Positions 55,184 to 63,939 are shown, numbered from the stretch's first letter. The stretch is 64,000 nucleotides of DNA from an uncultured Pseudoalteromonas sp. (GCA_947493455.1 CANLRB010000002.1:305207-369206); one strand, 5' to 3'. A program made the numbers and translations. Notes: a model not told the origin generated them from the letters alone.

Positions 55184-56446
55184 TTAGTTGAAACGTGCGA
55201 TATCGTAAGGGGCGAGTGCCACAAGTGGCTCTTTGCCGAGCAGTGTATCGCTAATCAAGCGAGCACTAATAGCTGCGAGCGTTAGCCCTAAATGCTGATG
55301 GCCAAAATTGAAATAAATATTTGGGTGATTTGGCGCTTGACCAATCACTGGCAGTGAATCTGGAAGAGTCGGACGAAACCCCATCCATTTTTTCTGACTT
55401 TCATCAACATCATCGGTGATCTGTGGCCAAATACTCTGGCCTAACTCTTTAAGCATATCAGCGCGAGCGTAGTTAGGTTTGCGCTTTAAACCGGCAAACT
55501 CAACAGTACCTGCAAAGCGTAACCCTTCTTGCATGGGTGTAAGAATAAACTTTTTCTCAAATGAGACCACCGGCATTTTTGGCATTAAGTTTGTGTTTAC
55601 CATGTAATGGTAACCACGCTCTGTATCAAGTGGAACTTTGTAGCCAAGTTGGTTGCAAAAGACTTTGCTATGCGCGCCTGTACAAACAATTAGTTTGTTG
55701 AATTCATAGTTTTGCTGAGCGCTCGCGAGTTCGACGGTGTCTTGATTGTGACTTATCTGAGTAATACTTGCTTGAACAAACTCAACACCGATTGATTTTG
55801 CATAATCGAATAAGGCGAGGTTGAGTTTATGTGGGCTACAGGTATGACCGACGTCAGTAAAGTAAAGCGCGTAGGCGATATCTGAATGCAATCCAGGTTG
55901 CAAACTATCGAGCGCCTGACGGTCCAATAAGTCGACCTGAACGCCTTCATTTTGGTAGTGCTTTTGAGTGTCGAGCGCTTGCTGATAGGAGTGTGCTTCA
56001 AAGGTTAGCAAGCTACCATGTAAATGGAATAAGTCGTTGCAGTTAGCGATGTCAGTTAGCGCTTGCCAAGCGTCGATGGCGCGTTCATTAAGTTGTTTTA
56101 GCGCATTTTTATTATGGTTGAATACTGAGCTTCGCATATTGGCTACAAAGCGTATAAACCAAGGCAGAGCTTTCACTAAGTATCTCGGGTTAATTCTAAG
56201 CGCCCCTTTTGGGTCGAGCAACATTTTTGGTAGTTGAGGGAGTAACGATGCCTGCGCCAATGGAAAAACTTGCTCGGTGGCAAAATGTCCTGCGTTGCCT
56301 TTTGAGCAACCTTCGCTTATTCCTTGATTATCGATGAGTGCAACTTGAAATCCGTCTCGTTGTAATGAGATGGCGTTACAAATACCTATGACGCCTGCAC
56401 CGAGTACAGCGACTTGTTGCCTAGAGCTTGAAGGTGATTTTTGCAT
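55184..56446 (-). CDS. DadA-type FAD-dependent D-amino-acid dehydrogenase (probable cis-4-hydroxy-D-proline dehydrogenase)
   Basis: A 420-residue flavoprotein of the DAO/DadA family. The FAD motif GAGVIGICNAISLQRDG is near residue 16, with SKGNAGHFATEQVFP following. The C terminus has GFRPTLPDSLPVIGQA and FGHQHLGLTLAA, as in membrane-linked D-amino-acid dehydrogenases. It is divergent from hydroxyproline epimerase and shares its promoter region. The likely substrate is therefore the D-hydroxyproline the epimerase makes. Substrate is inferred from context. Confidence 0.82.
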   Translation of the reverse strand: MQKSPSSSRQQVAVLGAGVIGICNAISLQRDGFQVALIDNQGISEGCSKGNAGHFATEQVFPLAQASLLPQLPKMLLDPKGALRINPRYLVKALPWFIRFVANMRSSVFNHNKNALKQLNERAIDAWQALTDIANCNDLFHLHGSLLTFEAHSYQQALDTQKHYQNEGVQVDLLDRQALDSLQPGLHSDIAYALYFTDVGHTCSPHKLNLALFDYAKSIGVEFVQASITQISHNQDTVELASAQQNYEFNKLIVCTGAHSKVFCNQLGYKVPLDTERGYHYMVNTNLMPKMPVVSFEKKFILTPMQEGLRFAGTVEFAGLKRKPNYARADMLKELGQSIWPQITDDVDESQKKWMGFRPTLPDSLPVIGQAPNHPNIYFNFGHQHLGLTLAAISARLISDTLLGKEPLVALAPYDIARFN

Positions 56447-56469
56447 TTTACTTAAAAATTAACTTGATT

Positions 56470-56479
56470 TTGTATACAA
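56470..56479. promoter_or_regulatory. candidate GntR operator 1
   Basis: The perfect palindrome TTGTATACAA, within TTGTATACAATATACA. It lies 24 bp from the dehydrogenase start in the divergent promoter region. A similar CGTATACAATGTACAG follows at 56497-56512. The FCD-type GntR protein encoded downstream is the likely binder. Confidence 0.55.
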
Positions 56480-56496
56480 TATACATTAATTTTGTT

Positions 56497-56512
56497 CGTA
56501 TACAATGTACAG
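56497..56512. promoter_or_regulatory. candidate GntR operator 2
   Basis: CGTATACAATGTACAG shares GTATACAAT with operator 1; the copy spacing is about 27 bp. A weaker copy, TTGTATAAA, is at 59309-59317, 37 bp upstream of the regulator gene. That would allow autoregulation. Confidence 0.45.
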
Positions 56513-56725
56513 TACCATTTTTTTAGGTAAAAATAAATGAAACCTAATCTCACGCTCGTTAGTACGAATGCTCGGCAAGGACAACCAAATAGCTGAAGAG
56601 TGAAGTTAACGAACAAAGGTTTCGTACATTAAGTTGAGATTGAAAGCGATAAAGCAAAAATTAAAGGCGTACATCTAAATGTGCGCCTGTTGTGCTTATA
56701 AGAAATAAATTTTGGAGACAACAAG
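56513..56725. other. leader region of the hydroxyproline operon
   Basis: About 210 bp between the operators and the epimerase gene. It holds a 19-codon reading frame (56537-56596, MKPNLTLVSTNARQGQPNS) without a clear ribosome binding site. A 10-bp hairpin AGGCGTACAT / ATGTGCGCCT (56665-56688) carries a T-rich tail only on the minus strand. No role can be assigned with confidence. Confidence 0.4.
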
Positions 56726-57727
56726 GTGAACAAAGGAACTTATTTTTGTATTGATGCCCATACCTGTGGCAATCCGGTTCGATTAGTCACGTCAGGTCAC
56801 CCTGTATTAGAAGGCGATACTATGGGTGAAAAGCGCATGCATTTTATGCGCGAATATGACTGGATCCGTAAATCACTCATGTTTGAACCGCGTGGTCACG
56901 ATATGATGTCTGGTGCATTTTTATATCCTCCATGTTCTGACAATGCAGATGTATCTATTTTATTTATTGAAACGTCTGGCTGTTTACCAATGTGCGGGCA
57001 TGGAACGATAGGTACGATTACCGCAGGTCTTGAAGCAGGATTAATTAAAGGCAAAGTACCAGGAAAGTTGGTGGTTGATGTACCTGCAGGACAGATCAAC
57101 GTTGAATACCAGATGACGGGAACGAAAGTCGATTGGGTTAAAATTTACAATGTACCCGCATTCTTAGCTCACCAAGATATTGAAATTGATGTTCCTGAGC
57201 TTGGCAAAATTAAGTTGGATATTGCTTATGGTGGAAACTTCTATGCCATCGTCGAGCCTCAAGAAAACTTTCCAGGTATAGACAAGTGGACACCGGGCGA
57301 TATTTTAAAGTTTAGTCCTTTGGTGCGTGAGATTGCGGGCCAAGCAGTGGAGTGTGTTCACCCTGAAGATCACAAGGTCAAAGGACTTTCCCATGTTTTG
57401 TGGACAGGTGCCCCGAAAACTGAGGGGTCAACTGTTGCAAACGCCGTTTTTTATGGTGATAAAGCGATAGACCGCAGTCCATGTGGTACGGGCACTTCAG
57501 CGCGTATGGCACAGCTTTTTGCAAAAGGGAAGCTGAGTCAAGGTGAGAAGTTTGTACATGAGAGTATCATCGGTAGTCAGTTTATTGGCACGATTGAAGA
57601 AGTTACTGAAGTGGGTGGGATCACCGCAATTAAACCATCAATTCAGGGCTGGGCAAAAATTACAGGTTACAACCAAATACTTGTGGATGATGATGATCCA
57701 TATGTAGATGGTTTTCAATTAGTTTAA
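56726..57727 (+). CDS. 4-hydroxyproline 2-epimerase (proline racemase family)
   Basis: Interconverts trans-4-hydroxy-L-proline and cis-4-hydroxy-D-proline. Its 333 residues have both catalytic cysteines of the family: LPMCGHGTIGTI near residue 89 and RSPCGTGTSARMA near 252. Active racemase/epimerases of this type use two cysteines, whereas dehydratases have threonine. The N terminus IDAHTCGNPVRLV is the 4-hydroxyproline epimerase pattern. The start is GTG with GGAG nine bases upstream. Called hypE or hyuE-like in some genomes; the symbol is not settled. Confidence 0.88.
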   Translation: MNKGTYFCIDAHTCGNPVRLVTSGHPVLEGDTMGEKRMHFMREYDWIRKSLMFEPRGHDMMSGAFLYPPCSDNADVSILFIETSGCLPMCGHGTIGTITAGLEAGLIKGKVPGKLVVDVPAGQINVEYQMTGTKVDWVKIYNVPAFLAHQDIEIDVPELGKIKLDIAYGGNFYAIVEPQENFPGIDKWTPGDILKFSPLVREIAGQAVECVHPEDHKVKGLSHVLWTGAPKTEGSTVANAVFYGDKAIDRSPCGTGTSARMAQLFAKGKLSQGEKFVHESIIGSQFIGTIEEVTEVGGITAIKPSIQGWAKITGYNQILVDDDDPYVDGFQLV

Positions 57728-57738
57728 GGGAGAGCGAT

Positions 57739-59217
57739 ATGCTTACCGGATTAAGTTTTATAAATAACCAGTGGACATCGGAAGGTGAAGGCACGTTTCA
57801 GGCGATTAATGCATTTGACCACACTCAATTAGAACCCGTTTTTAAAAACTGTAGTTTGTCACAGTTGGCACAAGCGTGTGATCTTGCGGATCAGGCATTC
57901 AAAGTTTATCGAAAGACTTCGAAGCAAGAACGTGCGGCATTTCTTAATGCGATTGCTGATGAACTCGCGGGCAAAGAAGCAGAACTAGTTGAGCGCACGC
58001 CACTTGAAACGGGTCTACCTGAGATGCGTATCAAAGGTGAATTAGGCCGTACTGTTGGACAACTTAAATTGTTCGCGAACAACCTGCTTAAAGATGACAC
58101 GTTTTTAGCACATGATGAAGCATTACCAGAACGTGCGCCACTTCCTCGTCCTGATCTCAAACTTACTAAAATTGCTGTTGGTCCTGTTGCTGTATTTGGT
58201 GCGAGTAACTTTCCTCTTGCATTTAGTGCGGCTGGTGGTGATACAGCATCGGCACTTGCTGCGGGTTGTCCTGTTGTGTACAAGTCCCATTCAGCACATC
58301 CCGGCACGAGCGAAATTGTAGTTCGCGCAATTGAAGCGGCTATCAAGAAGTGCAATATGCCAGCTGGTGTATACCAACTGCTTCATTCTAAGAGTTATGA
58401 TGTGAGCCACGAATTGGTAAAGAATGAAAAAATCCAAGCTGTTGGATTTACGGGTTCTTTCAATGTTGGTATGGCATTGCAAGAAAGCATTAAGACGCGC
58501 CAGCAAATGATCCCATTCTACGGCGAGCTAGGATCAACAAATCCACAGGTTTTATTACCAGGATTTGTTGAAGGACAAGAAGACAAACTCGCGTCTACGT
58601 TTATCGCTTCGTTGGCTATGGGGGCGGGTCAGTTTTGTACAAACCCAGGTCTTTGGTTGATTGCTGAAGGCGAAGCAGCTGCATTCAAACAAGCGGTAGC
58701 GAAAGAAGTGGAAGGTGCGGCGCCGCAAGCAATGTTGACACCTGCAATATTAAAATCATATCAGTCAGGTTGTGAAAACTTTGCCAAAAACGCGGAGTTA
58801 GTGGCAAGTGGTCAGTCTCAAGACCTACGCTGCACGACACAAGTGTTTACTACGAGTGCGGCGGAATATCGCAGTAATAAAGCACTGCATGAGGAAGTGT
58901 TTGGACCTGCGGCATTAATGGTGACTTATTCGTCAACAGATGAATTAATTGCTCTTATTGAAGAACTGGAAGGTCAGCTAACTGCAACGGTACACGGTAA
59001 TCGTGAGCAAGTGCTAGAAAATGACTCAATTACTGATGCGTTAAGCTATACGGTTGGCCGTTTAATCTTCAATCAAATGCCGACAGGTGTTGAGGTGTGT
59101 GATTCTATGATGCACGGTGGTCCATTCCCTAGTTCAACTGATGTGCGTAGTACTTCGGTAGGAAGCCAGGCGATTGAACGTTTCTTACGACCGCTTTGTA
59201 TTCAAAATATGTTTTAG
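57739..59217 (+). CDS. aldehyde dehydrogenase, probable 2,5-dioxovalerate (alpha-ketoglutarate semialdehyde) dehydrogenase
   Basis: A 492-residue NAD(P)-dependent aldehyde dehydrogenase. Visible are the cofactor region VFGASNFPLAFS and VGFTGSFNVG, the glutamate region GELGSTNPQ, the catalytic cysteine in GAGQFCTNPG near residue 300, and a C-terminal EVFGPAAL. The GQFCTNPG and RTPLETGLP blocks fit the ketoglutarate-semialdehyde subfamily. In hydroxyproline breakdown this enzyme makes 2-oxoglutarate for the TCA cycle. It lies 11 bp after the epimerase gene. Confidence 0.86.
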   Translation: MLTGLSFINNQWTSEGEGTFQAINAFDHTQLEPVFKNCSLSQLAQACDLADQAFKVYRKTSKQERAAFLNAIADELAGKEAELVERTPLETGLPEMRIKGELGRTVGQLKLFANNLLKDDTFLAHDEALPERAPLPRPDLKLTKIAVGPVAVFGASNFPLAFSAAGGDTASALAAGCPVVYKSHSAHPGTSEIVVRAIEAAIKKCNMPAGVYQLLHSKSYDVSHELVKNEKIQAVGFTGSFNVGMALQESIKTRQQMIPFYGELGSTNPQVLLPGFVEGQEDKLASTFIASLAMGAGQFCTNPGLWLIAEGEAAAFKQAVAKEVEGAAPQAMLTPAILKSYQSGCENFAKNAELVASGQSQDLRCTTQVFTTSAAEYRSNKALHEEVFGPAALMVTYSSTDELIALIEELEGQLTATVHGNREQVLENDSITDALSYTVGRLIFNQMPTGVEVCDSMMHGGPFPSSTDVRSTSVGSQAIERFLRPLCIQNMF

Positions 59218-59275
59218 TTGGCACTTGAGCTAACTTAGCAAATAATATTTTGCAAATAAATTAGAGTTATAAGTT

Positions 59276-59305
59276 AAAAGGTCAGCAATGCTGGCCTTTT
59301 TTTTT
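59276..59305 (+). terminator. Rho-independent terminator of the epimerase/dehydrogenase operon
   Basis: A stem AAAAGGTCAGC / GCTGGCCTTTT with an AAT loop (one G-T pair) and a run of nine T, 58 bp after the dehydrogenase stop. Confidence 0.9.
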
Positions 59306-59353
59306 ATATTGTATAAACTAGTCAGCAAAATTTTTATAAGTTGAAGTTATATT

Positions 59354-60007
59354 ATGGGGCTGGCATACAAAACACGGACCGAATTTGTCGTAGATGCAAT
59401 TCGTGAAAAAATTCTAAAAGGCGAGGTTAAAGCTGGGCAACCATTGCGACAAGCTGCACTTGCGCAAGAGTTAGATGTTAGCCGGATCCCGGTGCGTGAA
59501 GCCTTATTGCAACTTGAAGCTGAAGGCCTTGTTAAGTTTCAAGCGCATAAAGGTGCCATTGTAACTGAGCTCGACGCGGATGATGTTGATGAGTTATTCG
59601 AATTACGTGCGATGCTTGAAGCTGATTTATTGGAGCGTTCGATTGTAAATATGTCGGCGGAAGATTTTGATCACGCTGAAGAATTACTCGCGCAGCTTGA
59701 TGAAGCGTTGACCCACGAAGACAGTGCGAATTTATGGGCTGATTTAAATACAAGTTTCCATACATATTTGTATCAGGGCGCGAATCGACCGCAAACACTT
59801 GAAGTTGTAAATATTCTAAATAAGAATTCAGATCGTTATATTCGTATGCACTTATTACTCGCTGGCGGTATTAAAAAGGCAGGTGGTGAGCACAAGCAAT
59901 TAATCGATTATTGTCGTGCTGGTGATGTGAAAAATGCATCTCAGTTACTAAAACAGCATATTTTAGGTGCGAAAGAAGAAATTAAAGCACTGTTGATCGA
60001 TAGTTAA
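59354..60007 (+). CDS. GntR-family transcriptional regulator (FCD/FadR subfamily)
   Basis: A 217-residue regulator. The N-terminal winged helix-turn-helix has LRQAALAQELDVSRIPVREA and LEAEGLVKFQAHKGAIV. The C-terminal FCD ligand domain has the metal-binding residues of the family (DLNTSFH near 136, GEHKQLID and LKQHI). It follows the hydroxyproline genes and very likely represses them, releasing on hydroxyproline or a product. TTGTATACAA-like operators are in both promoters. The target is inferred. Confidence 0.88.
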   Translation: MGLAYKTRTEFVVDAIREKILKGEVKAGQPLRQAALAQELDVSRIPVREALLQLEAEGLVKFQAHKGAIVTELDADDVDELFELRAMLEADLLERSIVNMSAEDFDHAEELLAQLDEALTHEDSANLWADLNTSFHTYLYQGANRPQTLEVVNILNKNSDRYIRMHLLLAGGIKKAGGEHKQLIDYCRAGDVKNASQLLKQHILGAKEEIKALLIDS

Positions 60008-60035
60008 ACAGTGCTCTCATTCGAATAATACCCAA

Positions 60036-60419
60036 CTAACGGTAAACTTTTACGATGGCACTTGTTGTTAAGTGCCTATTATTACACCGTAAAAATAAAA
60101 TCCAAATAGCCGTTAGGCACAATAACATTGAGAAAAACTGCACTAGCTTTTGGTCATTCCACGCGATGCACGTAATGCCAATTAAAAATAATGCGAATGG
60201 CTTTAAATTATATAAAAAGTGACCTTGGCCTCGTTTTTTACGGTTAAACAGGCGGTCTTTTCGGCGAAATTCAGAGCGCATATTCCAAACTATTGCCCCC
60301 ATAATAAAAATCAATGCCCCAGCTGCTGAGGTAACCCAATTTGGAATATAATTAATGAGTCCAAATCCTGCTACCAAATATAAATAAGGTAGTAATTCAT
60401 AAAGTGGCTTGTTTAACAT
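60036..60419 (-). CDS. unknown small membrane protein
   Basis: A 127-residue protein with three or four hydrophobic segments: YLYLVAGFGLIN, SAAGALIFIMGAIVW, LKPFALFLIGITCIAW and FFSMLLCLTAIWILFL. A positively charged RSEFRRKDRLFNRKKRGQG lies in the middle. I recognise no family. The ATG at 60419 follows GGATC; an alternative in-frame ATG at 60434 is possible. It converges with the GntR gene. Confidence 0.65.
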   Translation of the reverse strand: MLNKPLYELLPYLYLVAGFGLINYIPNWVTSAAGALIFIMGAIVWNMRSEFRRKDRLFNRKKRGQGHFLYNLKPFALFLIGITCIAWNDQKLVQFFSMLLCLTAIWILFLRCNNRHLTTSAIVKVYR

Positions 60420-60565
60420 GCGTGATCCTTCCATAGTCCATTGAAAGCATAAAGCATAGTTATGTTTAAAAATTAAGCGAGTAATGTTTGATAAAAAGGT
60501 TGTGAGATATATCTGAAAAAAATGACAGCGGTTATAAGAATGGGAAGATATAACCGCTAGGACAA

Positions 60566-60946
60566 CTAATTTTTTATTAAAGGCATCTTATTCTTTTGCC
60601 ATAACTGCATGTCACCGTTTAAATGCAATAGATTGAATCCTTGAGCCTGCAAGGACTGTTCAAATAAGCTTGCTCGGCGCCCTGAGCGGCAGTAAACAAC
60701 AAGCGTTGCTCCTTTTAACTTGTTTAATTTGTCTTGGTTCTGCTTAATCTCATCAAACGGAATATTAATTGCCCCTTTGATATGACCGTCGTTGTATTCT
60801 TCAGGTGTACGTACATCTACAAGAATATGCGGCGTTGATGACATTTGATTCTCTAACAAAGCTTGTTGAGAAATAGTTGGGGTTTTAGCAAAAGTATACG
60901 CAGCGAAAAAAAGTGCTGCGACTGTAACAATTATTCGTAACTTCAT
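60566..60946 (-). CDS. periplasmic rhodanese-like protein
   Basis: A 126-residue protein with a signal peptide (residues 1-20) and a single rhodanese domain. The catalytic cysteine is in VVYCRSGRRAS near residue 87. VDVRTPEEYNDGHIKGAINIP is the family substrate-side motif. It may move sulfane sulfur or bind oxyanions in the periplasm. Its ATG overlaps the TAA of the upstream amidohydrolase gene by one base, so the two are translationally coupled. Confidence 0.85.
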   Translation of the reverse strand: MKLRIIVTVAALFFAAYTFAKTPTISQQALLENQMSSTPHILVDVRTPEEYNDGHIKGAINIPFDEIKQNQDKLNKLKGATLVVYCRSGRRASLFEQSLQAQGFNLLHLNGDMQLWQKNKMPLIKN

Positions 60947-62259
60947 TATTTATGACCTTTATTAAATAAATGAATAGTGCTCTGCGTCATTGCACTTACG
61001 CCAGTTTGAATCGATTTAGCATAATCCGGTGCAAATTTACTTGAATGTAATGAGGGTAATACAAATCCTTGAGCTACGCTATCTTGATATGCTTTTTCAG
61101 AAACAGCGCCAAGCCAAAACATTGTGATTGGAACTTGATGCTCTGATTTGCCATAGAGTCCAAAGTCTTCGCCGCCCATAACTGGCGAAGCGTCTATTAC
61201 ATTTTCAGCGCCAATCGCTAACGATATACTGTCTTTTACTTGTTTAGCAAGAGCAGGATCATTGTAAGTTGAAGGAATTGATTCTTCTTCATATACATGA
61301 ACTTTTGGGTAGAGTGCTTTTTCCAATCCAGCGCTCATAGCAATACCTTGAGTAATACGTTTTATTGCGGCGATTTGTTGATTGCGAACTTCCGTACTAT
61401 ACGAACGAAGCGTCAATTGTAATTTCACTTCATTTGAAATGATATTATGTTTAGAACCGCCATGGATTGAACCTATGGTAAGCACGTTTGGTTCAAGCGG
61501 TGACACTTCACGGCTGGCAACTGTTTGTAATGCTAAAACAATTCGTGATGCAAGAACGACTGGGTCTACGGTGGTATGTGGGTAAGCACCATGTCCACCT
61601 TTGCCTTTAACGGTAATATCCACAGAGTCAACATTAGCAAGCGCGTAACCAGGTGCCACAGCTACTTTGCCCGCCGGTAAAGATGCGCTTACATGTAGGC
61701 CTAGCGCATAATCTGGCGTTGCGAATTGGGTATAAAGGCCATCTTTTAGCATTGCCTTCGCACCTGCACCGACTTCTTCGGCAGGTTGTGCAATAAGCAT
61801 CAGGGTGCCCGACCAGTTTGATTTGTGTTGTATAAGTTGTTCGGCGGTACCGACTAAGCTGGTCATATGGATATCATGTCCACAGCCATGCATGACACCT
61901 ACCTTATTACCGTGCTTATCAGTTACGCGAACTTTAGATGCGTAATCTTTTCCAGTTTGCTCAATAATAGGCAGTCCATCTGTATCTGCACGCAGCATTA
62001 CTGTTGGGCCATCACCATTTTTAAATAGCGCCACAACACCGTGCCCACCAATATTTGTTGTAACGGTAAAGCCCATCTGCTTAAACTTTTCAGCAAGTAA
62101 TAAGGAGGTTTCTTTTTCTTCATATGAGAGTTCAGGGTTTTGGTGCAAGTGTTTATATAAAGAGTTGAGTTTTTGTTGTTGTTGTTGTGATGGTAAGTAG
62201 TCTGCTGCGCTTGCTGTAAGGCTTGCCACTAGAAGCGGTATAAAGGCTATTTTTAACAT
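60946..62259 (-). CDS. secreted M20 family amidohydrolase
   Basis: A 437-residue M20D peptidase/amidohydrolase (hippurate-hydrolase type) with a signal peptide (LKIAFIPLLVASLTASAADY). The dinuclear metal site shows in MHGCGHDIHMTSLVG near residue 125 and AQPAEEVGAGAKAML near 160, with VMGGEDFG near 370. It likely hydrolyses N-acyl amino acids or a related amide in the periplasm. The ATG at 62259 follows AAAGGG. It is coupled to the rhodanese gene. Confidence 0.87.
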   Translation of the reverse strand: MLKIAFIPLLVASLTASAADYLPSQQQQQKLNSLYKHLHQNPELSYEEKETSLLLAEKFKQMGFTVTTNIGGHGVVALFKNGDGPTVMLRADTDGLPIIEQTGKDYASKVRVTDKHGNKVGVMHGCGHDIHMTSLVGTAEQLIQHKSNWSGTLMLIAQPAEEVGAGAKAMLKDGLYTQFATPDYALGLHVSASLPAGKVAVAPGYALANVDSVDITVKGKGGHGAYPHTTVDPVVLASRIVLALQTVASREVSPLEPNVLTIGSIHGGSKHNIISNEVKLQLTLRSYSTEVRNQQIAAIKRITQGIAMSAGLEKALYPKVHVYEEESIPSTYNDPALAKQVKDSISLAIGAENVIDASPVMGGEDFGLYGKSEHQVPITMFWLGAVSEKAYQDSVAQGFVLPSLHSSKFAPDYAKSIQTGVSAMTQSTIHLFNKGHK

Positions 62260-62366
62260 TGAGTTTCCCTTTTCAGCGAGTTTGTAAAACAAAGAACGAA
62301 AGCGAACCTTGCTTTTTTTTTGTTATGCCCCATATAACACCTTATAAGAATTAATTTGGCAACCCT

Positions 62367-63224
62367 ATGAATAATATCGTTGACTTAAACGCAAACAATT
62401 TTCAAGACATCATCAGTAATTCAGCAAATGAAAAGTTGGTTGCATTGGTATTTTGGTCCAACCAAATTCCTGAATGCCAAGAACAGAATCAGATTATTGA
62501 CAAAATCGCTTCGCAATATGGTGAACATCTACTCGTCGCTAAATTAGATTGTGACAAAGAGCAAGCGCTGGCGTCACAATTAGGACAGCAAGTCGGTTTA
62601 CAAGCATTGCCATCTATACTTTTGCTAAAAGATGGTGGACCTGTTGATATGGTCGCGGGTCCGCAACCCAAAGCACAATTATATGCTGCCTTTGAAAAGC
62701 ATCTTCCTAAAGCAGAGGACTTGTTACTCGAAGCAGCGCAAAAGTTACTCACCGAAGGCGAGTTATCGCAGGCTTATACTAAGGCAAAGCAAGCGTATGA
62801 TTTGAACCCTGATAAAAGCAAAGTGAAGCTGGTTCTTGCTGATATTTGTCTCAATATTCAAAAAGTGGATGATGCAGACGCGTTGTTGAGTACTGTGCCT
62901 ATGGTTGATCAAGATGCTTACTATAATAATTTGAAGGCGAAAATAGAATTAGCACAAGAAGCAAAAGATTCGCCAGAAATAATGCAACTAGAACAAGTGA
63001 TCGCAAATGATGACTCAGATTTTGACGCTAAAGTTAAGCTCGCGGTGCAATATGATCAAGTTGGCAGAAAAGATGAAGCGCTCGCAATGCTCTTTACGGT
63101 GTTGCAAAAAGACTTGGCGTTTGGCGATGCCCGCAAAATGTATTTAGATGTCATTGCGACTTTACCTGATGGTGATGAACTAGCTGGTAAGTATCGTCGA
63201 AAATTATATAGTATTCTTTATTAA
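62367..63224 (+). CDS. cnoX: CnoX/YbbN-like thioredoxin-TPR co-chaperone
   Basis: A 285-residue protein with an N-terminal thioredoxin-fold domain (residues 1-110) and C-terminal TPR-like helices. The thioredoxin active site has lost its first cysteine: the normal W-C-G-P-C position reads QIPEC. E. coli CnoX has a S-x-x-C form, so a redox-dead but cysteine-bearing site is in line with the family. CnoX hands proteins to GroEL and DnaK under oxidative stress; that role here is inferred. It is upstream of the rRNA operon. Confidence 0.85.
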   Translation: MNNIVDLNANNFQDIISNSANEKLVALVFWSNQIPECQEQNQIIDKIASQYGEHLLVAKLDCDKEQALASQLGQQVGLQALPSILLLKDGGPVDMVAGPQPKAQLYAAFEKHLPKAEDLLLEAAQKLLTEGELSQAYTKAKQAYDLNPDKSKVKLVLADICLNIQKVDDADALLSTVPMVDQDAYYNNLKAKIELAQEAKDSPEIMQLEQVIANDDSDFDAKVKLAVQYDQVGRKDEALAMLFTVLQKDLAFGDARKMYLDVIATLPDGDELAGKYRRKLYSILY

Positions 63225-63243
63225 TTTTGGCCTGACTTGATAT

Positions 63244-63265
63244 AAGGGGTTAAACAATCCCTTTT
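63244..63265 (+). terminator. hairpin terminator of the cnoX-like gene
   Basis: An 8-bp stem AAGGGGTT / AATCCCTT (one G-T pair) with an AAAC loop, followed by TT. It lies about 20 bp after the stop. Confidence 0.6.
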
Positions 63266-63456
63266 CCAGAATAGTGATGTTTCCAGCTTGTCTAACTATA
63301 TAATATAGGGTGATCTAAAAAATAAGCTCGCAATGTGTAAAAACGTTATATTTTGCGAGTGAAATGAGTTTTGTTTATAAAATAAACGCTTTTGTAGCGC
63401 TCGTGTTAATTAATGACCTTGGTTCTTATTTTTATCAAAAAACTTTAAAAAAGGGG

Positions 63457-63484
63457 TTGCGCTTGGTTTTGTTTTCCCTATAAT
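63457..63484 (+). promoter_or_regulatory. rRNA operon promoter P1
   Basis: -35 TTGCGC and -10 TATAAT are separated by 16 bp, followed by a GC-rich discriminator GCGCAT. That is the pattern of a strong growth-rate-controlled rRNA promoter. AT-rich sequence upstream could act as an UP element. Confidence 0.75.
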
Positions 63485-63615
63485 GCGCATCCACCGACAC
63501 GGAGCACAACGCTGAAAAGCAAAGGGCTACAGGCGGTAAGAGTCAAATAAAACTTAATGCAAAGCTTGTTCGAAATAGAAAGTAAAGCTTCTTTGGAAAA
63601 ACTTAAAATTAAGTG

Positions 63616-63643
63616 TTGACAAAAAAATAGGAAAGCGTAACAT
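63616..63643 (+). promoter_or_regulatory. rRNA operon promoter P2
   Basis: -35 TTGACA and -10 TAACAT are separated by 16 bp, about 160 bp downstream of P1. The tandem P1/P2 arrangement is typical of gammaproteobacterial rRNA operons. Confidence 0.7.
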
Positions 63644-63725
63644 ACGCAGCCCTAACAGCGACAAAGCGTCGCAGCAAGTAAGGCACTTGCAACGTTCTTT
63701 AAAACAGCCTTGAGCTGAGAACGTA

Positions 63726-63740
63726 GTTCTTTAAAAATTT
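63726..63740 (+). promoter_or_regulatory. boxA-like antitermination element in the 16S leader
   Basis: GTTCTTTAAAAATTT resembles boxA (TGCTCTTTAACAATTT) of rRNA leaders, where NusB and S10 load the antitermination complex. It is followed by CTGTGTGGGCACTCG, a conserved leader stretch near rRNA genes. Confidence 0.7.
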
Positions 63741-63939
63741 AAGCAATCATCTGTGTGGGCACTCGTACAGATTAAGTTCTAACATACGCTTTTAAAGCGT
63801 AACAAAATTTAGACTTAATTAAACTGAGTGACCAATTGATGCGAAAGCATCAGCACAGTCAATTCGATATTTTATCTCTTGTAGATGGGATATCAAAATC
63901 AGAATTCATTGAGTCGGTCTTATGACCAAAAACACTTTT

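Noticed and set aside
57906-58355. A 149-codon minus-strand frame inside the aldehyde dehydrogenase gene.
   Set aside because: It is composition-driven and opposite a gene with full catalytic motifs.
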